Assembly (NCBI GenBank): GCA_003212395.1
Contig: QCPU01000002.1
Location: 94,279 to 158,278 of the forward strand
Reading direction: 5' to 3'
DNA length: 64,000 nucleotides
DNA from: Prochlorococcus sp. AG-442-B03
GTDB lineage: Bacteria > Cyanobacteriota > Cyanobacteriia > PCC-6307 > Cyanobiaceae
Positions 25,118 to 33,279 of the stretch are shown piece after piece. The stretch's first letter is position 1; each line of letters begins with the position of its first letter. A model generated the notes under the pieces. That model was given only the letters and a program-made list of their open reading frames with translations, was not told the DNA's origin and made no database searches. Made by a program: the position numbers and the translations under genes.

Positions 25118-25825
25118 ATGAGAACCATACTAATAAGTGGAGCCAGTAGAGGTATAGGACTCAATATTGCACATAAAGAATTAAAAGAAGGCAATAGAAT
25201 TAGTGTTGGTATAAGAGATTTAGAATCATTAAAAGGAAGCGCTATTGATCCAAAAAAATGGCCAGAAGGGAAAATTATAATCAATCACTATGATGCATTA
25301 AAAAAAAATACAGCCGAAAATTGGATAAAGAATACCGAAGATGAATTTGGAGGATTTGATTCAGTAATAAATTGTTCTGGAGTATTATCGAAAGTTTCTT
25401 TCTTATTCAAAGATGGTGATGAAAAAGATATTTTAAATACATTAAATATCAATTTTTTGGCAATTTGGAATTTATGTAGGCTTTCTTGGGATCATTTATG
25501 TACCTCTGGCAGAGGAAGAATTATTGTTTTAGTTTCAATGAGTGGGAAAAGATCTAAAGGTGATTTAGCCGCTTATTCTTCTTCAAAGTTTGCTTTGATG
25601 GGATTATGTCAAACGATGAAAAATAAAGGTTGGGATAAAAATATAAGGGTTTCAGCAATTTGCCCAAGCTGGGTTAATACAAAAATGGCCCAAAATATCT
25701 CTTCCTTAGACAAATCAAGCATGACACAACCTGAAGATATTGCTGAAATATGCTCTACTATTCTGAAGTTACCTACCCAATCAGTTCCATTTGAAATAGC
25801 CTTAAATTGTAATTATGAAATTTAA
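25118..25825 (+). CDS. Short-chain dehydrogenase/reductase
   Basis: 235 residues with ATG eight bases behind the lycopene cyclase stop, so it is probably co-transcribed. SGASRGIG (7-14) binds NAD(P); NCSG near residue 85 replaces NAAG; the catalytic Y153-x3-K157 lies in AAYSSSKFAL. It is a small, single-domain classical SDR. The substrate is unknown; its coupling to the carotenoid gene could hint at pigment metabolism but does not prove it. The last four bases overlap the convergent gene at 25822. Confidence 0.85.
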   Translation: MRTILISGASRGIGLNIAHKELKEGNRISVGIRDLESLKGSAIDPKKWPEGKIIINHYDALKKNTAENWIKNTEDEFGGFDSVINCSGVLSKVSFLFKDGDEKDILNTLNINFLAIWNLCRLSWDHLCTSGRGRIIVLVSMSGKRSKGDLAAYSSSKFALMGLCQTMKNKGWDKNIRVSAICPSWVNTKMAQNISSLDKSSMTQPEDIAEICSTILKLPTQSVPFEIALNCNYEI

Positions 25826-26364
25826 CCTAAATTAAAAATTAAGTAAGCCATTGAGAGCATAGCAATTGCTATTAATAAACCTTTTATTCGATTAGTTAAC
25901 AAAGAAAAAAGAGATAAATCTTCAGAAAAGTATCCCCCAAAACTACCAGTAAAAAATAATATAACCATAGGTAGAGATGCCATTACGAAAGAATAAGATA
26001 TGGATTTTACAAATCCAAAATTTAAATAATTAAAAATAAAGGAACTTAATGAAAACAATAAAAAAGATGCAAATAGAGTAATGGAAACCTCAGCATCTAA
26101 AGTGTGAGGTAAGCTCCCCTTTAATTCAAATTGCTTTTTACATTCTCTAATTTGTCTTTTAGAAAGCTTTAAATATCCAGTTTCAGGAATTCTTTGCGAC
26201 TTATATTTTCTTAGTAATCTTGCTTCAAGAGTTTCTGGCTCCTTTGTCATAATTGATGTTAATAATTCATCTGGCTTTAATTTTTTAATTTTCTTTTCAA
26301 GATTATCCGTTTTCCCAATCCTATAAAGGTCTCCTACTCTAATAAGATAAACATATCCCGACAT
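25822..26364 (-). CDS. GIY-YIG-like (T5orf172/Mug113) protein with membrane tail
   Basis: 180 residues. The N-terminal 90 residues, beginning MSGYVYLIRVGDLYRIGKTD, match the Y-x-Y-L-I-R...I-G-K-T pattern of T5orf172/Mug113 domains; LEARLLRKYKSQRIPETGYLKLSKRQIREC follows, with a possible catalytic Arg and Glu. From about residue 95, four hydrophobic segments form a membrane domain. A GIY-YIG-type domain on a membrane anchor is unusual. The nuclease activity is uncertain, because these domains are often degenerate. Confidence 0.65.
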   Translation of the reverse strand: MSGYVYLIRVGDLYRIGKTDNLEKKIKKLKPDELLTSIMTKEPETLEARLLRKYKSQRIPETGYLKLSKRQIRECKKQFELKGSLPHTLDAEVSITLFASFLLFSLSSFIFNYLNFGFVKSISYSFVMASLPMVILFFTGSFGGYFSEDLSLFSLLTNRIKGLLIAIAMLSMAYLIFNLG

Positions 26365-26438
26365 TTGCGTTGTAAAATTAATACTGTTTCTAATTAGATA
26401 ATACTAAAAGAATTAAGTAATTTAAAAGTTTTTACAAT

Positions 26439-27098
26439 ATGAAAAACGATATTTTATATTCATTTCGAAGATGTCCATATGCAATTCGTGCAAGATGGGC
26501 AGTATTAAGTTGTGAAATAAAAGTAGAGATAAGAGAAATTGATTTAAAAAATAAACCTCTAGATTTTTTAAATAATTCAAAGACGAAAACGGTTCCAATA
26601 CTTATAAAAAAAAATAGCGAAGTTATTGAAGAAAGTCTTGATATCATCCTTTGGGCTCTCTCAGAGTCAAAAAAGGAAAACATAAAATTAATTTATTTTC
26701 CTGAGAACAAAAAGGAAGATATTTTTGAAATAATTAATGAAAACGATAACGAATTTAAATATCATTTAGATCGATTTAAATATGCCACAAGATATAAGAA
26801 TAGTGATGAAGAATTTCATTTCACAAATGCGATTAAATTTATAAAGAGATGGAACGAACTTCTTACAGAAAACAAATACTTTTTTGGAGATAGCCCCACA
26901 ATCGCTGATTGGTCTATCTGGCCTTTTGTAAGACAATTTAGAATCGCTTGTGAAAGTCAAAAAAGAACAAATTATTTTGAATCCTCAATAAAAAAATGGT
27001 TAGATTCGTTTGAAAAAAATAGAGAATTTAAATCCTTAATGCATAAATACGAATTATGGGGACCATATTCTAGAAAGAATTATTTCCCATCTAATTAA
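26439..27098 (+). CDS. Glutathione S-transferase-like protein
   Basis: 219 residues. The thioredoxin-fold half begins ILYSFRRCPYAIRARWAV, with C12-P-Y-A as the glutathione site motif, and continues with KTVPILI (cis-Pro) and EESLDIILW. The C-terminal helical half contains FFGDSPTIADWSIWPFVRQF, the standard GST core (N-capping box S/T-x-x-D). The Cys-type active site suggests the omega/beta-like class with thiol-transfer activity. Its last four bases overlap the convergent gene at 27095. Confidence 0.85.
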   Translation: MKNDILYSFRRCPYAIRARWAVLSCEIKVEIREIDLKNKPLDFLNNSKTKTVPILIKKNSEVIEESLDIILWALSESKKENIKLIYFPENKKEDIFEIINENDNEFKYHLDRFKYATRYKNSDEEFHFTNAIKFIKRWNELLTENKYFFGDSPTIADWSIWPFVRQFRIACESQKRTNYFESSIKKWLDSFEKNREFKSLMHKYELWGPYSRKNYFPSN

Positions 27099-27352
27099 CT
27101 TTCTAACAACTTCCTTTTCTCAATTATTCTTGCTAACTCCAAAAAATATCCTGCAGTCCTAAATTTGCCTATATTTTTTTCCTTAAAATCAAGATCGCTT
27201 CTGATTTCTGCAGTCTCCGCCATAAGCAAATCTAAATCATTTGATCCAAGACTATACAATTCACCAAGTTCAATTTCCCTTCCTAGTAAATGACTCCTAA
27301 ACCACTTCCCTTTATTTTCTTGAGGGGGAATATCGTAGGGAGTAAATGACAT
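27095..27352 (-). CDS. Conserved cyanobacterial small protein
   Basis: 85 residues, soluble and charged: MSFTPYDIPPQENKGKWFRS at the start, then LLMAETAEIRSDLDFKEKNIGKFRTAGYFLELARIIEKR. The even spacing of aromatic and charged residues suggests a compact helical fold. I recall similar proteins across marine cyanobacteria but no function. It lies tail to tail with the glutathione transferase and 36 bases before the end of the GltS-like gene on the same strand. Confidence 0.6.
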   Translation of the reverse strand: MSFTPYDIPPQENKGKWFRSHLLGREIELGELYSLGSNDLDLLMAETAEIRSDLDFKEKNIGKFRTAGYFLELARIIEKRKLLES

Positions 27353-27388
27353 TAAAATAAAATTAAACCTAAAACCATTCTAGGGTGA

Positions 27389-28771
27389 TTATTCAAACTT
27401 TTTCATCTCTAATTTATTAAAAATCAATGCAACTAAAAGAATTGCGAATGTAATAAGGGCACAAATTTCTGTCCAATAATCCAACCCAATTTTGGAAATC
27501 ATTAATGGTGCAAGAACTGTGAATAGTCCCCCAGAAAGGATTAACTGAGCGAATAGCTGTTTTGACGTAAAAATTGGTAAAGTCTTAGAAATATTTTTAG
27601 GATCTGCAAGCCTTAAAAGAAGCAACCCAGAAGCCACTACACCTGTAGAATTTCCAAACTCTATCAAACTTTTTTCAAACCAATAATCATCAAAAATAAA
27701 GTATGCAAAATAAGCAATGCAGATTAAATTCCAAAATAAACCGAAAATAGTAAACACTAAAATAAGTATCCAATTATCAAAAACAACTGCAATATCTAAA
27801 CTCGCCATAGCTGTAAAAATCAATAAGTCTGTGGATAAAATACCAATCTCCCTTTGTAGAATGTTTGAAATAAATTCTGTATTTTTGGTTTTCTCTAAAA
27901 TATACCTAATAAGGAGCGAACCTATTAGGATAAAAGGGAATACTGGTAGTGAAAAAATAATTTCCTTTGAAAAATCGCCAAAAGAACTTGAAATATACCT
28001 TAAAAATTTAAGTAGCAAAACACCAAAAGAAATTGCCAAACCTGAGAATCCAAGATTTATTATAAAAATTCTTAAATCTGCAAAAATTCCTATCTTATTT
28101 TTTTCATTTAGATTATCTTTTTGTTCAAGAATTTCTTCAGTATCTGAAAGACCTAAAGTTCTACCAAGAAAGATAAATATGCTACCCAATATTGAAGAGG
28201 ATAAAAGACCCATTGTTGCCATAGCCAAACCAAGATCCAAACCATTTGGGAAACCTAGTTTATTAAAACTTTCACCAATTATTGATGCAGCACCATGACC
28301 ACCCTCAAAACCCACCTCTATTAAACATCCCATTAGAGGATTTGCATCCATAGATGGAGGCAGAAAATATTTAACAACAAGACCGCCAACAAAAAATTGT
28401 CCGAAGCCTAGGGAAAGAGCTAATAGAAATTGATTAAAAATTGGTTTAACTAAACCATTTATATTTGGAATAGGTCTTCCCATCATTAAAGTTGCGAAGA
28501 CTAATGATAAAAGAGGAGTAGGAAAATTACTCCAAACATTGATTGTTTCTTTTGGCAAAAAGTGTATCGCTCCAAATGGACCTATAGATATACCTAAAAT
28601 TCCTGATATAACTGCTATCGGTAATCCAAATCTCTCAAGTTGAACAGCTAATTTAAATTTCCGCCCAAAAATCAACAAAAAAAATATAACTAACAATCCC
28701 AAAAAACTTATTAAAAGAGAATTTGAAAAAATATCTTTATTTTGAAAAGAGAGAACATCCAATGATTTCAA
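27389..28771 (-). CDS. GltS-like sodium/solute symporter
   Basis: 460 residues with about twelve membrane segments. It matches GltS-type sodium/glutamate symporters, including FGRKFKLAVQLERFGLPIAVISGILG at the start and the conserved EVGFEGGHGAASIIGESF loop near residue 155. The family carries out Na+-coupled glutamate uptake; the actual substrate in this organism is not known. The TTG start (28771) gives a reasonable N-terminus. The gene lies directly downstream of pcb but is separated from it by a strong terminator. Confidence 0.75.
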   Translation of the reverse strand: MKSLDVLSFQNKDIFSNSLLISFLGLLVIFFLLIFGRKFKLAVQLERFGLPIAVISGILGISIGPFGAIHFLPKETINVWSNFPTPLLSLVFATLMMGRPIPNINGLVKPIFNQFLLALSLGFGQFFVGGLVVKYFLPPSMDANPLMGCLIEVGFEGGHGAASIIGESFNKLGFPNGLDLGLAMATMGLLSSSILGSIFIFLGRTLGLSDTEEILEQKDNLNEKNKIGIFADLRIFIINLGFSGLAISFGVLLLKFLRYISSSFGDFSKEIIFSLPVFPFILIGSLLIRYILEKTKNTEFISNILQREIGILSTDLLIFTAMASLDIAVVFDNWILILVFTIFGLFWNLICIAYFAYFIFDDYWFEKSLIEFGNSTGVVASGLLLLRLADPKNISKTLPIFTSKQLFAQLILSGGLFTVLAPLMISKIGLDYWTEICALITFAILLVALIFNKLEMKKFE

Positions 28772-28821
28772 AAAAATATAAATATAAATCTAAATCTAAA
28801 TTAATAAACAAAATTTTTCAA

Positions 28822-28852
28822 ATAAAAAAGGCTCCTTTAATAGGAGCCTTTT
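28822..28852 (-). terminator. Terminator after pcb
   Basis: On the minus strand AAAAGGCTCC, loop TATTAAA, GGAGCCTTTT, then further T. This is a perfect 10-bp stem 24 bases after the pcb stop, as expected for a highly expressed antenna gene. Confidence 0.92.
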
Positions 28853-28876
28853 GATATTAGTAATGAAATTTGAGAA

Positions 28877-29935
28877 TTAATCTTTAAGAGTAACTGTTGC
28901 ACTATCAATATTACTGATAGCATTCGTAACTCTCTTGAAATCAAAGCCTAGTGCTCTTAAAGCGTGCCATAAATGACCTTGAATAAAGAAGAATCCAAAA
29001 TAGTAATGAACATTAGCTAACCACGCCCTTGAAGTGTACTCACCATCGGGAAGATCAACAGTATCCACCCAATAAGGAGAAATACTAAATTTCAATTCAA
29101 GTGGTTCTCCAAAGAATTCAGTTGGATAAACCGTTGTGTTAGCTGCACTCCAGAAGGCTGCAATAATAGCCATCCAGCCTATTCCAGCTAATGACCATGA
29201 TAGAACAGCTTCTGCAGAAAGAAGACCTTTACCTTTGAATTTGGTATATTCACCAACTTGCTTAGTAGCGATATGCCAAGCACCACCTGTAATCTCAACG
29301 AAAGCAAGGAAAGCATGACCTCCCATTACTTCTTCAAGACTATCAATAGTCAAAAAGTCTGTTTGGTGATTCCAAATTTTGGCCAAATTTAATTCATACT
29401 CAACCTGTCTTACAGAACCAATAGCTGGATCATAAATTCCGTGAACCCTTGCCCATTCTACAAAAGCTATAACTGCGAAACCAAGAATAATTAGATGGTG
29501 ACCAAGAATAAATGTCAATTTGTCTGGGTTATCCCATTCAATATTGAATTTTCTGGCTCTTGCTACATCGGAATCTTCTAGATTTCCAGGAAGAAGTAAA
29601 GAATGTAAGAGTCCCCCGGCTGCCAAAACCATTGAAGAAACTAGGTGAACTATTGCTATCGCTAGAACAGGTTTAGTGTCTCCCATCGCAACACCATTAG
29701 CGTCAAACCCTATTCCAAGAGTTGCTAGATGAGGAAGAACGATTAGAGGTTGATGACCCATTGGGACGCTTGGGTCAAATCGTGAAAGTTCAAAAAGGGT
29801 GAATGCACCCGCCCAGAAAACAATTAATCCTGCATGAGCTACATGAGCAGCAATGAATTTTCCTGAGCGATTTGCTACACCTGAATTACCAGCCCACCAT
29901 CCATAGGTAGTATCTGGATTTCCATAGGTTTGCAT
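28877..29935 (-). CDS. pcb: Divinyl-chlorophyll a/b antenna protein Pcb
   Basis: 352 residues, six membrane helices, the CP43/IsiA-like antenna of Prochlorococcus. It binds divinyl chlorophylls a and b in the thylakoid next to photosystem II or I. Diagnostic regions are the start ([20 protein letters not shown]), the [20 protein letters not shown] helix, HLATLGIGF, and the C-terminal [20 protein letters not shown] with its chlorophyll-ligand histidines. The long lumenal loop of CP43 is absent, as in all Pcb proteins. Single, monocistronic gene with a strong terminator. Confidence 0.98.
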   Translation of the reverse strand: MQTYGNPDTTYGWWAGNSGVANRSGKFIAAHVAHAGLIVFWAGAFTLFELSRFDPSVPMGHQPLIVLPHLATLGIGFDANGVAMGDTKPVLAIAIVHLVSSMVLAAGGLLHSLLLPGNLEDSDVARARKFNIEWDNPDKLTFILGHHLIILGFAVIAFVEWARVHGIYDPAIGSVRQVEYELNLAKIWNHQTDFLTIDSLEEVMGGHAFLAFVEITGGAWHIATKQVGEYTKFKGKGLLSAEAVLSWSLAGIGWMAIIAAFWSAANTTVYPTEFFGEPLELKFSISPYWVDTVDLPDGEYTSRAWLANVHYYFGFFFIQGHLWHALRALGFDFKRVTNAISNIDSATVTLKD

Positions 29936-30265
29936 TTAGGAATTGATTAGCTTAAACGTTTTGAGAATACTTTATATTTCACCAAACAGTTGAATTCATA
30001 ACAAAATTGTAAAGGTTATTAATCCTAGTCATTACTAAACAACAATTATTCATAATGCAATACAAGAGTAAAGAAGGTAGATTTAATGAAGAAAAATTAT
30101 TCTCAGAAATACTAAGTTTTAAAAATAAACCATTATTTTTCAATTAAGAAAAGTCTTATAAATTTGATTTTGCTGACATTAAACGATGTTTTGTTTCATT
30201 AAACCATGCTGTTTATTGCCTCATTCTCAAACAATAATTAAATATGGTATAGAACATCTAATATT
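29936..30265. other. Region upstream of pcb
   Basis: 330 bases between pcb and the small gene at 30266. The part next to pcb must hold its promoter and 5' leader; AATATAAAGT at about 29966-29975 (minus strand reading) is a possible -10 region. A 30-codon ORF (30055-30147) may or may not be real. No tRNA or hairpin with a T-run is visible. Confidence 0.45.
30055..30147 (+). CDS. Possible 30-residue ORF
   Basis: ATG to TAA, MQYKSKEGRFNEEKLFSEIL then SFKNKPLFFN. The chain is charged and helical in pattern. It has no recognised family, and the ribosome site is weak. It may be real, as short genes are common in this genome, but chance cannot be excluded. Confidence 0.25.
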   Translation: MQYKSKEGRFNEEKLFSEILSFKNKPLFFN

Positions 30266-30442
30266 ATGACTACTTCTCAAGAGTCTTCTAGAAAATTTTC
30301 ACTAGAAATGAAATCGGAAGTTCATTACAAAAAGGCTGCAAAATCATACAGAAAATCAAAACAATATATTAATATGATTAACTTATATCCAACTTTGCAT
30401 AATACTCTAATTGAGTGTAAGAATGAGAATCTAATCGAATAG
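30266..30442 (+). CDS. Small basic protein, unknown
   Basis: 58 residues (MTTSQESSRKFSLEMKSEVH...). It is basic and helical, with YKKAAKSYRKSKQYINM in the middle; such composition suits a nucleic-acid- or membrane-surface-binding peptide, but no family is known to me. An AT-rich segment with TATGGT (30244-30249) about 20 bases before the start could be its -10 region. It converges with the DNA-binding-like gene at 30487. Confidence 0.5.
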   Translation: MTTSQESSRKFSLEMKSEVHYKKAAKSYRKSKQYINMINLYPTLHNTLIECKNENLIE

Positions 30443-30486
30443 AGATTTAGTATATTTACACAAATTAATCAAAAAAATATACAATT

Positions 30487-30720
30487 TTAGGCTGCATTAT
30501 TATATTTTTCTTCAAAATAAAATTTATTAATAACATTTCTACACTTTTTTAAATTGTAAAGTGCTTTGGGCTTCCAAGGTTTTTTCTGACCTAGTGGAGA
30601 GCTTTTCCAATGAATCCCAGGCTTGAGTACTCCATTTTCTCGTAAAAAAGAAAGTTTAATTTCAGTTATTCCTAGTTGTTCCGCGGTCAACTCAGATGAG
30701 CTCCATATATCCCCTAGCAT
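30487..30720 (-). CDS. Small helix-turn-helix (excisionase-like) protein
   Basis: 77 residues. WSSSELTAEQLGITEIKLSF is a plausible helix-turn-helix, and LRENGVLKPGIHWK, followed by PWKPKALYNLKKCRNVI, resembles the wing and following helix of AlpA/Xis-type excisionase or MerR-like small binders, in which a 'G-x-H-W' follows the recognition helix. No integrase is nearby. It could be a stray excisionase or a host regulator. Confidence in the fold is moderate and the role is unknown. Confidence 0.45.
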   Translation of the reverse strand: MLGDIWSSSELTAEQLGITEIKLSFLRENGVLKPGIHWKSSPLGQKKPWKPKALYNLKKCRNVINKFYFEEKYNNAA

Positions 30721-30855
30721 TGGATAAAGTAAATATTATTAATCCTTGATAACGTTAATTTTATTTTTTTGAAAGGGGTAAAACTTTTAAATAATTATTA
30801 AGTAATAAAAAACAAGTATTTATAAGGAGAAGAGATTTGAAAGATTTATTTAAAA

Positions 30856-31155
30856 TTAAGAAATATTAAATAAAGAATCTTCATTAATAAATATCTCATC
30901 GATACTTTCTCCTTTTTTGAGGGATTTATATTCAACATATTCTTCAGTTATCGATTGAAGTTTTGAAAGATTGATCCAACCCTTATGCCAATTTCCACTA
31001 TTTATTAATTCTTCGTAAGTAATTTCTAAATTTATTTCAGAATCTAGTACAGAAACCATTAAAAAAGTAATATTTCCTTTTTCTTTAGTCTCATTTAATA
31101 AAACAAAATGTCTCAATCCATTTATGGATTTATTAGAAGTCCAGAAATTTTCCAT
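30856..31155 (-). CDS. Conserved small protein, Trp-rich (DUF2389-like)
   Basis: 99 residues. The first 60 (FWTSNKSINGLRHFVLL... EITYEELINSGNWHKGWINL) follow the pattern of cyanobacterial Trp-rich DUF2389/TIGR02450 proteins: an opening W-T-S, HF after a Gly-Arg turn, then a strand and a closing W-x-x-G-W. The rest is a charged tail. The function is unknown. It is the third gene of the hisS transcription unit (two-base gap from the gene before). Confidence 0.5.
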   Translation of the reverse strand: MENFWTSNKSINGLRHFVLLNETKEKGNITFLMVSVLDSEINLEITYEELINSGNWHKGWINLSKLQSITEEYVEYKSLKKGESIDEIFINEDSLFNIS

Positions 31156-31157
31156 AA

Positions 31158-31448
31158 TTATTTTTTCTTAATGTTCTCCTCAGAATTTTCTCTAGATATT
31201 TTTTTATATTCATTTCTAATTTCATCTAATAAAAGTTTTCTTCTATCTAAATAGTTAACAGAATCTTGTTTTGATAAATCATATCTTTCTTTTTTAGTTA
31301 AGTTCATCCAATTATTAAGATTCTTCTTGTTGAAAGTTTTTAATTTTTTGGCCTTCAAAACTTTTTGTTTTCTATTTAATTTAAGAAAATTACTTAAATT
31401 AAAAAAAATAAATATAAAAAGAAAAATTATTACTAACTTTAAGAGCAT
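31158..31448 (-). CDS. Small membrane-anchored basic protein
   Basis: 96 residues from the ATG at 31448, which shares one base with the hisS stop (TGATG); a GTG one codon earlier would make it 97. One N-terminal membrane helix (LLKLVIIFLFIFIFFNL) is followed by an extremely basic cytosolic part (KQKVLKAKKLKTFNKKNLN) and a charged tail. No family is recognised. Translational coupling to hisS is likely. Confidence 0.55.
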   Translation of the reverse strand: MLLKLVIIFLFIFIFFNLSNFLKLNRKQKVLKAKKLKTFNKKNLNNWMNLTKKERYDLSKQDSVNYLDRRKLLLDEIRNEYKKISRENSEENIKKK

Positions 31449-32728
31449 CACTTTGCAAGTAAGTTATTATTTATCCATTTTTCTAATTCAAAATCATTAT
31501 CTAAAGAAATAACCTCTTCTTTATTCCCATTACCTGATTGATCAAAGAGTCTTATAAGAAATTTCCTTTTAGTCGCCTCATCATCACCAATCACAATAAT
31601 ACTTTTAGATTTTAGTTTATTAGCCTTTTTAAATTGTTTAGAAAATGAAGATCCACTTAAATCCAACTCAACTAACAAATCGTAATTTCTTAATTTTCTT
31701 GATAAATCCATAGCTAATGGTTCAGCAATGAAGCCCTTATTAATAATATAAATATCAGTATTTCTTGGAACTTCGAGCTCTTTTCCCGCTAGTAAAATTA
31801 ATCTTTCTAAACCAATAGCGAATCCAATTGCCGGGGTATCTGGACCTCCCATTTGTTTTATTAAATTGTCGTATCTTCCTCCTCCGCAAACTGTAGCTTG
31901 GGCGCCTAGAGCGCCACTAGTAATTTCAAAGGCTGTATGGGTGTAATAATCTAAACCTCTCACTAGATTAAAATTTTCCACGAAAGGTATTTTTAAAACC
32001 TCTAATTGTTTTTTAAAGTCTGAATATCTTTTAAGACTTTTTTCAGATAAAAAATTGAATAATCTTGGAGCATTTTCAAGAGCTTTTTTTGTTTGAATAT
32101 CTTTTGAGTCCAAAATCCTTAAGGGATTTTTAGTAATCCTATTCTGAGAATCTAAATCTAGAGAATTTTTGTTTATTTCTAGCCAGTTTAAAAAGGATTT
32201 CTGAAAATTTAATCTATCACTTACATCACCTAATGTATTTATTTCAAGATTAAGTTCTTTTATTCCTAATTTACCTAAGATGTCCCAAGCTAAAGCAATA
32301 ATTTCAACATCACTTCTAACCGAATCGTATCCTATAAACTCAACACCTAATTGATGAAACTGTCTTTGCCTGCCTGCTTGAGGTCTTTCGTATCGAAACA
32401 TAGGGCCCATGTACCAAAGTTTCTGAAGTGGATTAGACGACATGCCATTTTGTATTAAAGCTCGTGCAACAGAAGCCGTTCCTTCAGGCCTAAGAGTGCA
32501 GGATCTCTCCCCTCTATCAAGAAAAGTATACATTTCCTTACTGACAACATCTGTTCCTTCACCAATTCCTCTTATAAATAATTCGGTCATTTCCAATATT
32601 GGTGTTCTTATTTCTTTGATAGATGTCCTTGCAAGCTGCTCTAATAAAATTTTCTCGACGTTTTGCCACTTTATTAATTGATCAGGCAGTAGGTCGACTG
32701 TTCCTCTAAGATTTTTTAGGTTATTCAA
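31448..32728 (-). CDS. hisS: Histidine--tRNA ligase
   Basis: 426 residues, full length. Class II synthetase motifs: motif 1 near residue 40, motif 2 with LRPEGTAS (79-86) and FRYERPQAGRQRQFHQLG (111-128), the HisRS signature LVRGLDYYTHTAFE near 255, and motif 3 GFAIGLERLI near 310; the last 95 residues form the anticodon-binding domain. The TTG start (32728) agrees with the usual MNNLKNLRGTVDLLP N-terminus. It leads a three-gene unit with two small proteins. Confidence 0.97.
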   Translation of the reverse strand: MNNLKNLRGTVDLLPDQLIKWQNVEKILLEQLARTSIKEIRTPILEMTELFIRGIGEGTDVVSKEMYTFLDRGERSCTLRPEGTASVARALIQNGMSSNPLQKLWYMGPMFRYERPQAGRQRQFHQLGVEFIGYDSVRSDVEIIALAWDILGKLGIKELNLEINTLGDVSDRLNFQKSFLNWLEINKNSLDLDSQNRITKNPLRILDSKDIQTKKALENAPRLFNFLSEKSLKRYSDFKKQLEVLKIPFVENFNLVRGLDYYTHTAFEITSGALGAQATVCGGGRYDNLIKQMGGPDTPAIGFAIGLERLILLAGKELEVPRNTDIYIINKGFIAEPLAMDLSRKLRNYDLLVELDLSGSSFSKQFKKANKLKSKSIIVIGDDEATKRKFLIRLFDQSGNGNKEEVISLDNDFELEKWINNNLLAK

Positions 32729-32826
32729 AGTTCTAGAAAATAATTCAAAATTTTTAATTCAAGTAGAAATTAATCTTTGATTGGTTGTTTTGTGAGACAA
32801 TTTTAATTTAACATTTAGAAAATCTA

Positions 32827-33249
32827 TTGGAAATTAATAAAAATAAAGAGAATCAGCATTGCGGTACAAAACCAAAAAAAATTGCTTTTGGAATAGCACC
32901 ACTAGGTATAGTCTCAATAGGAATAGTACCAATGGGAGTAATAAGTATTGGAATAGTCCCAATGGGAGTATTTTCTTTTGGGGCAGTAGCAATGGGAATA
33001 GTCAATTTATCAGTAGTTGGAATGGGAATTATCTCTGCGGGTATTACTACTATGGGAATTTGGGAGTATTCACCTAATTCTCAAAACAATCATCATAATC
33101 ATTCCAAACAAATTTCAAATTCAAGCAAAGAAAATATGATGTCAGATCTATTTTATAGTAAACAAGAGGCTGAGAAGGCTGCCTCAAAATACGGATGTAT
33201 TGGAGCACATAAAATGGGTGAAAAATGGATGCCTTGTAAGATGCACTAA
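32827..33249 (+). CDS. DUF3721 protein with decapeptide repeats
   Basis: 140 residues from a TTG start. Residues 25-79 are five and a half copies of a ten-residue repeat of the form xMG(I/V)xSxG(I/V)x (for example PMGVISIGIV and GMGIISAGIT); the segment is hydrophobic and has Gly at fixed positions, so it may be a beta-solenoid or glycine-packed membrane region. A His/Asn/Ser linker (NNHHNHSKQ) leads to the C-terminal DUF3721 domain, EAEKAASKYGCIGAHKMGEK then WMPCKMH, with two conserved cysteines. The function is unknown. Opposite strand to hisS and to the exonuclease gene. Confidence 0.75.
   Translation: MEINKNKENQHCGTKPKKIAFGIAPLGIVSIGIVPMGVISIGIVPMGVFSFGAVAMGIVNLSVVGMGIISAGITTMGIWEYSPNSQNNHHNHSKQISNSSKENMMSDLFYSKQEAEKAASKYGCIGAHKMGEKWMPCKMH
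32899..33063 (+). repeat. 30-bp imperfect tandem repeat in coding sequence
   Basis: The decapeptide repeat is also visible in the DNA as a 30-base period, each unit starting (C/A)AATGGGA(G/A)T. Units at 32899, 32929, 32959, 32989, 33019 and the partial 33049 share the first ten bases closely and diverge later, so the array grew by duplication and then drifted. Confidence 0.8.
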
Positions 33250-33279
33250 ATATTTTCTTGGTCAAAAATTTATTAAATG

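Noticed and set aside
30837..30869. 10-codon ORF with a strong AAGGAG site (MKDLFKIKKY)
   Set aside because: Good ribosome site but too short, and it overlaps the 3' end of the gene on the other strand; probably chance.
32899..33063. CRISPR array
   Set aside because: The 30-base units are contiguous with no spacers and lie in frame within a coding sequence.
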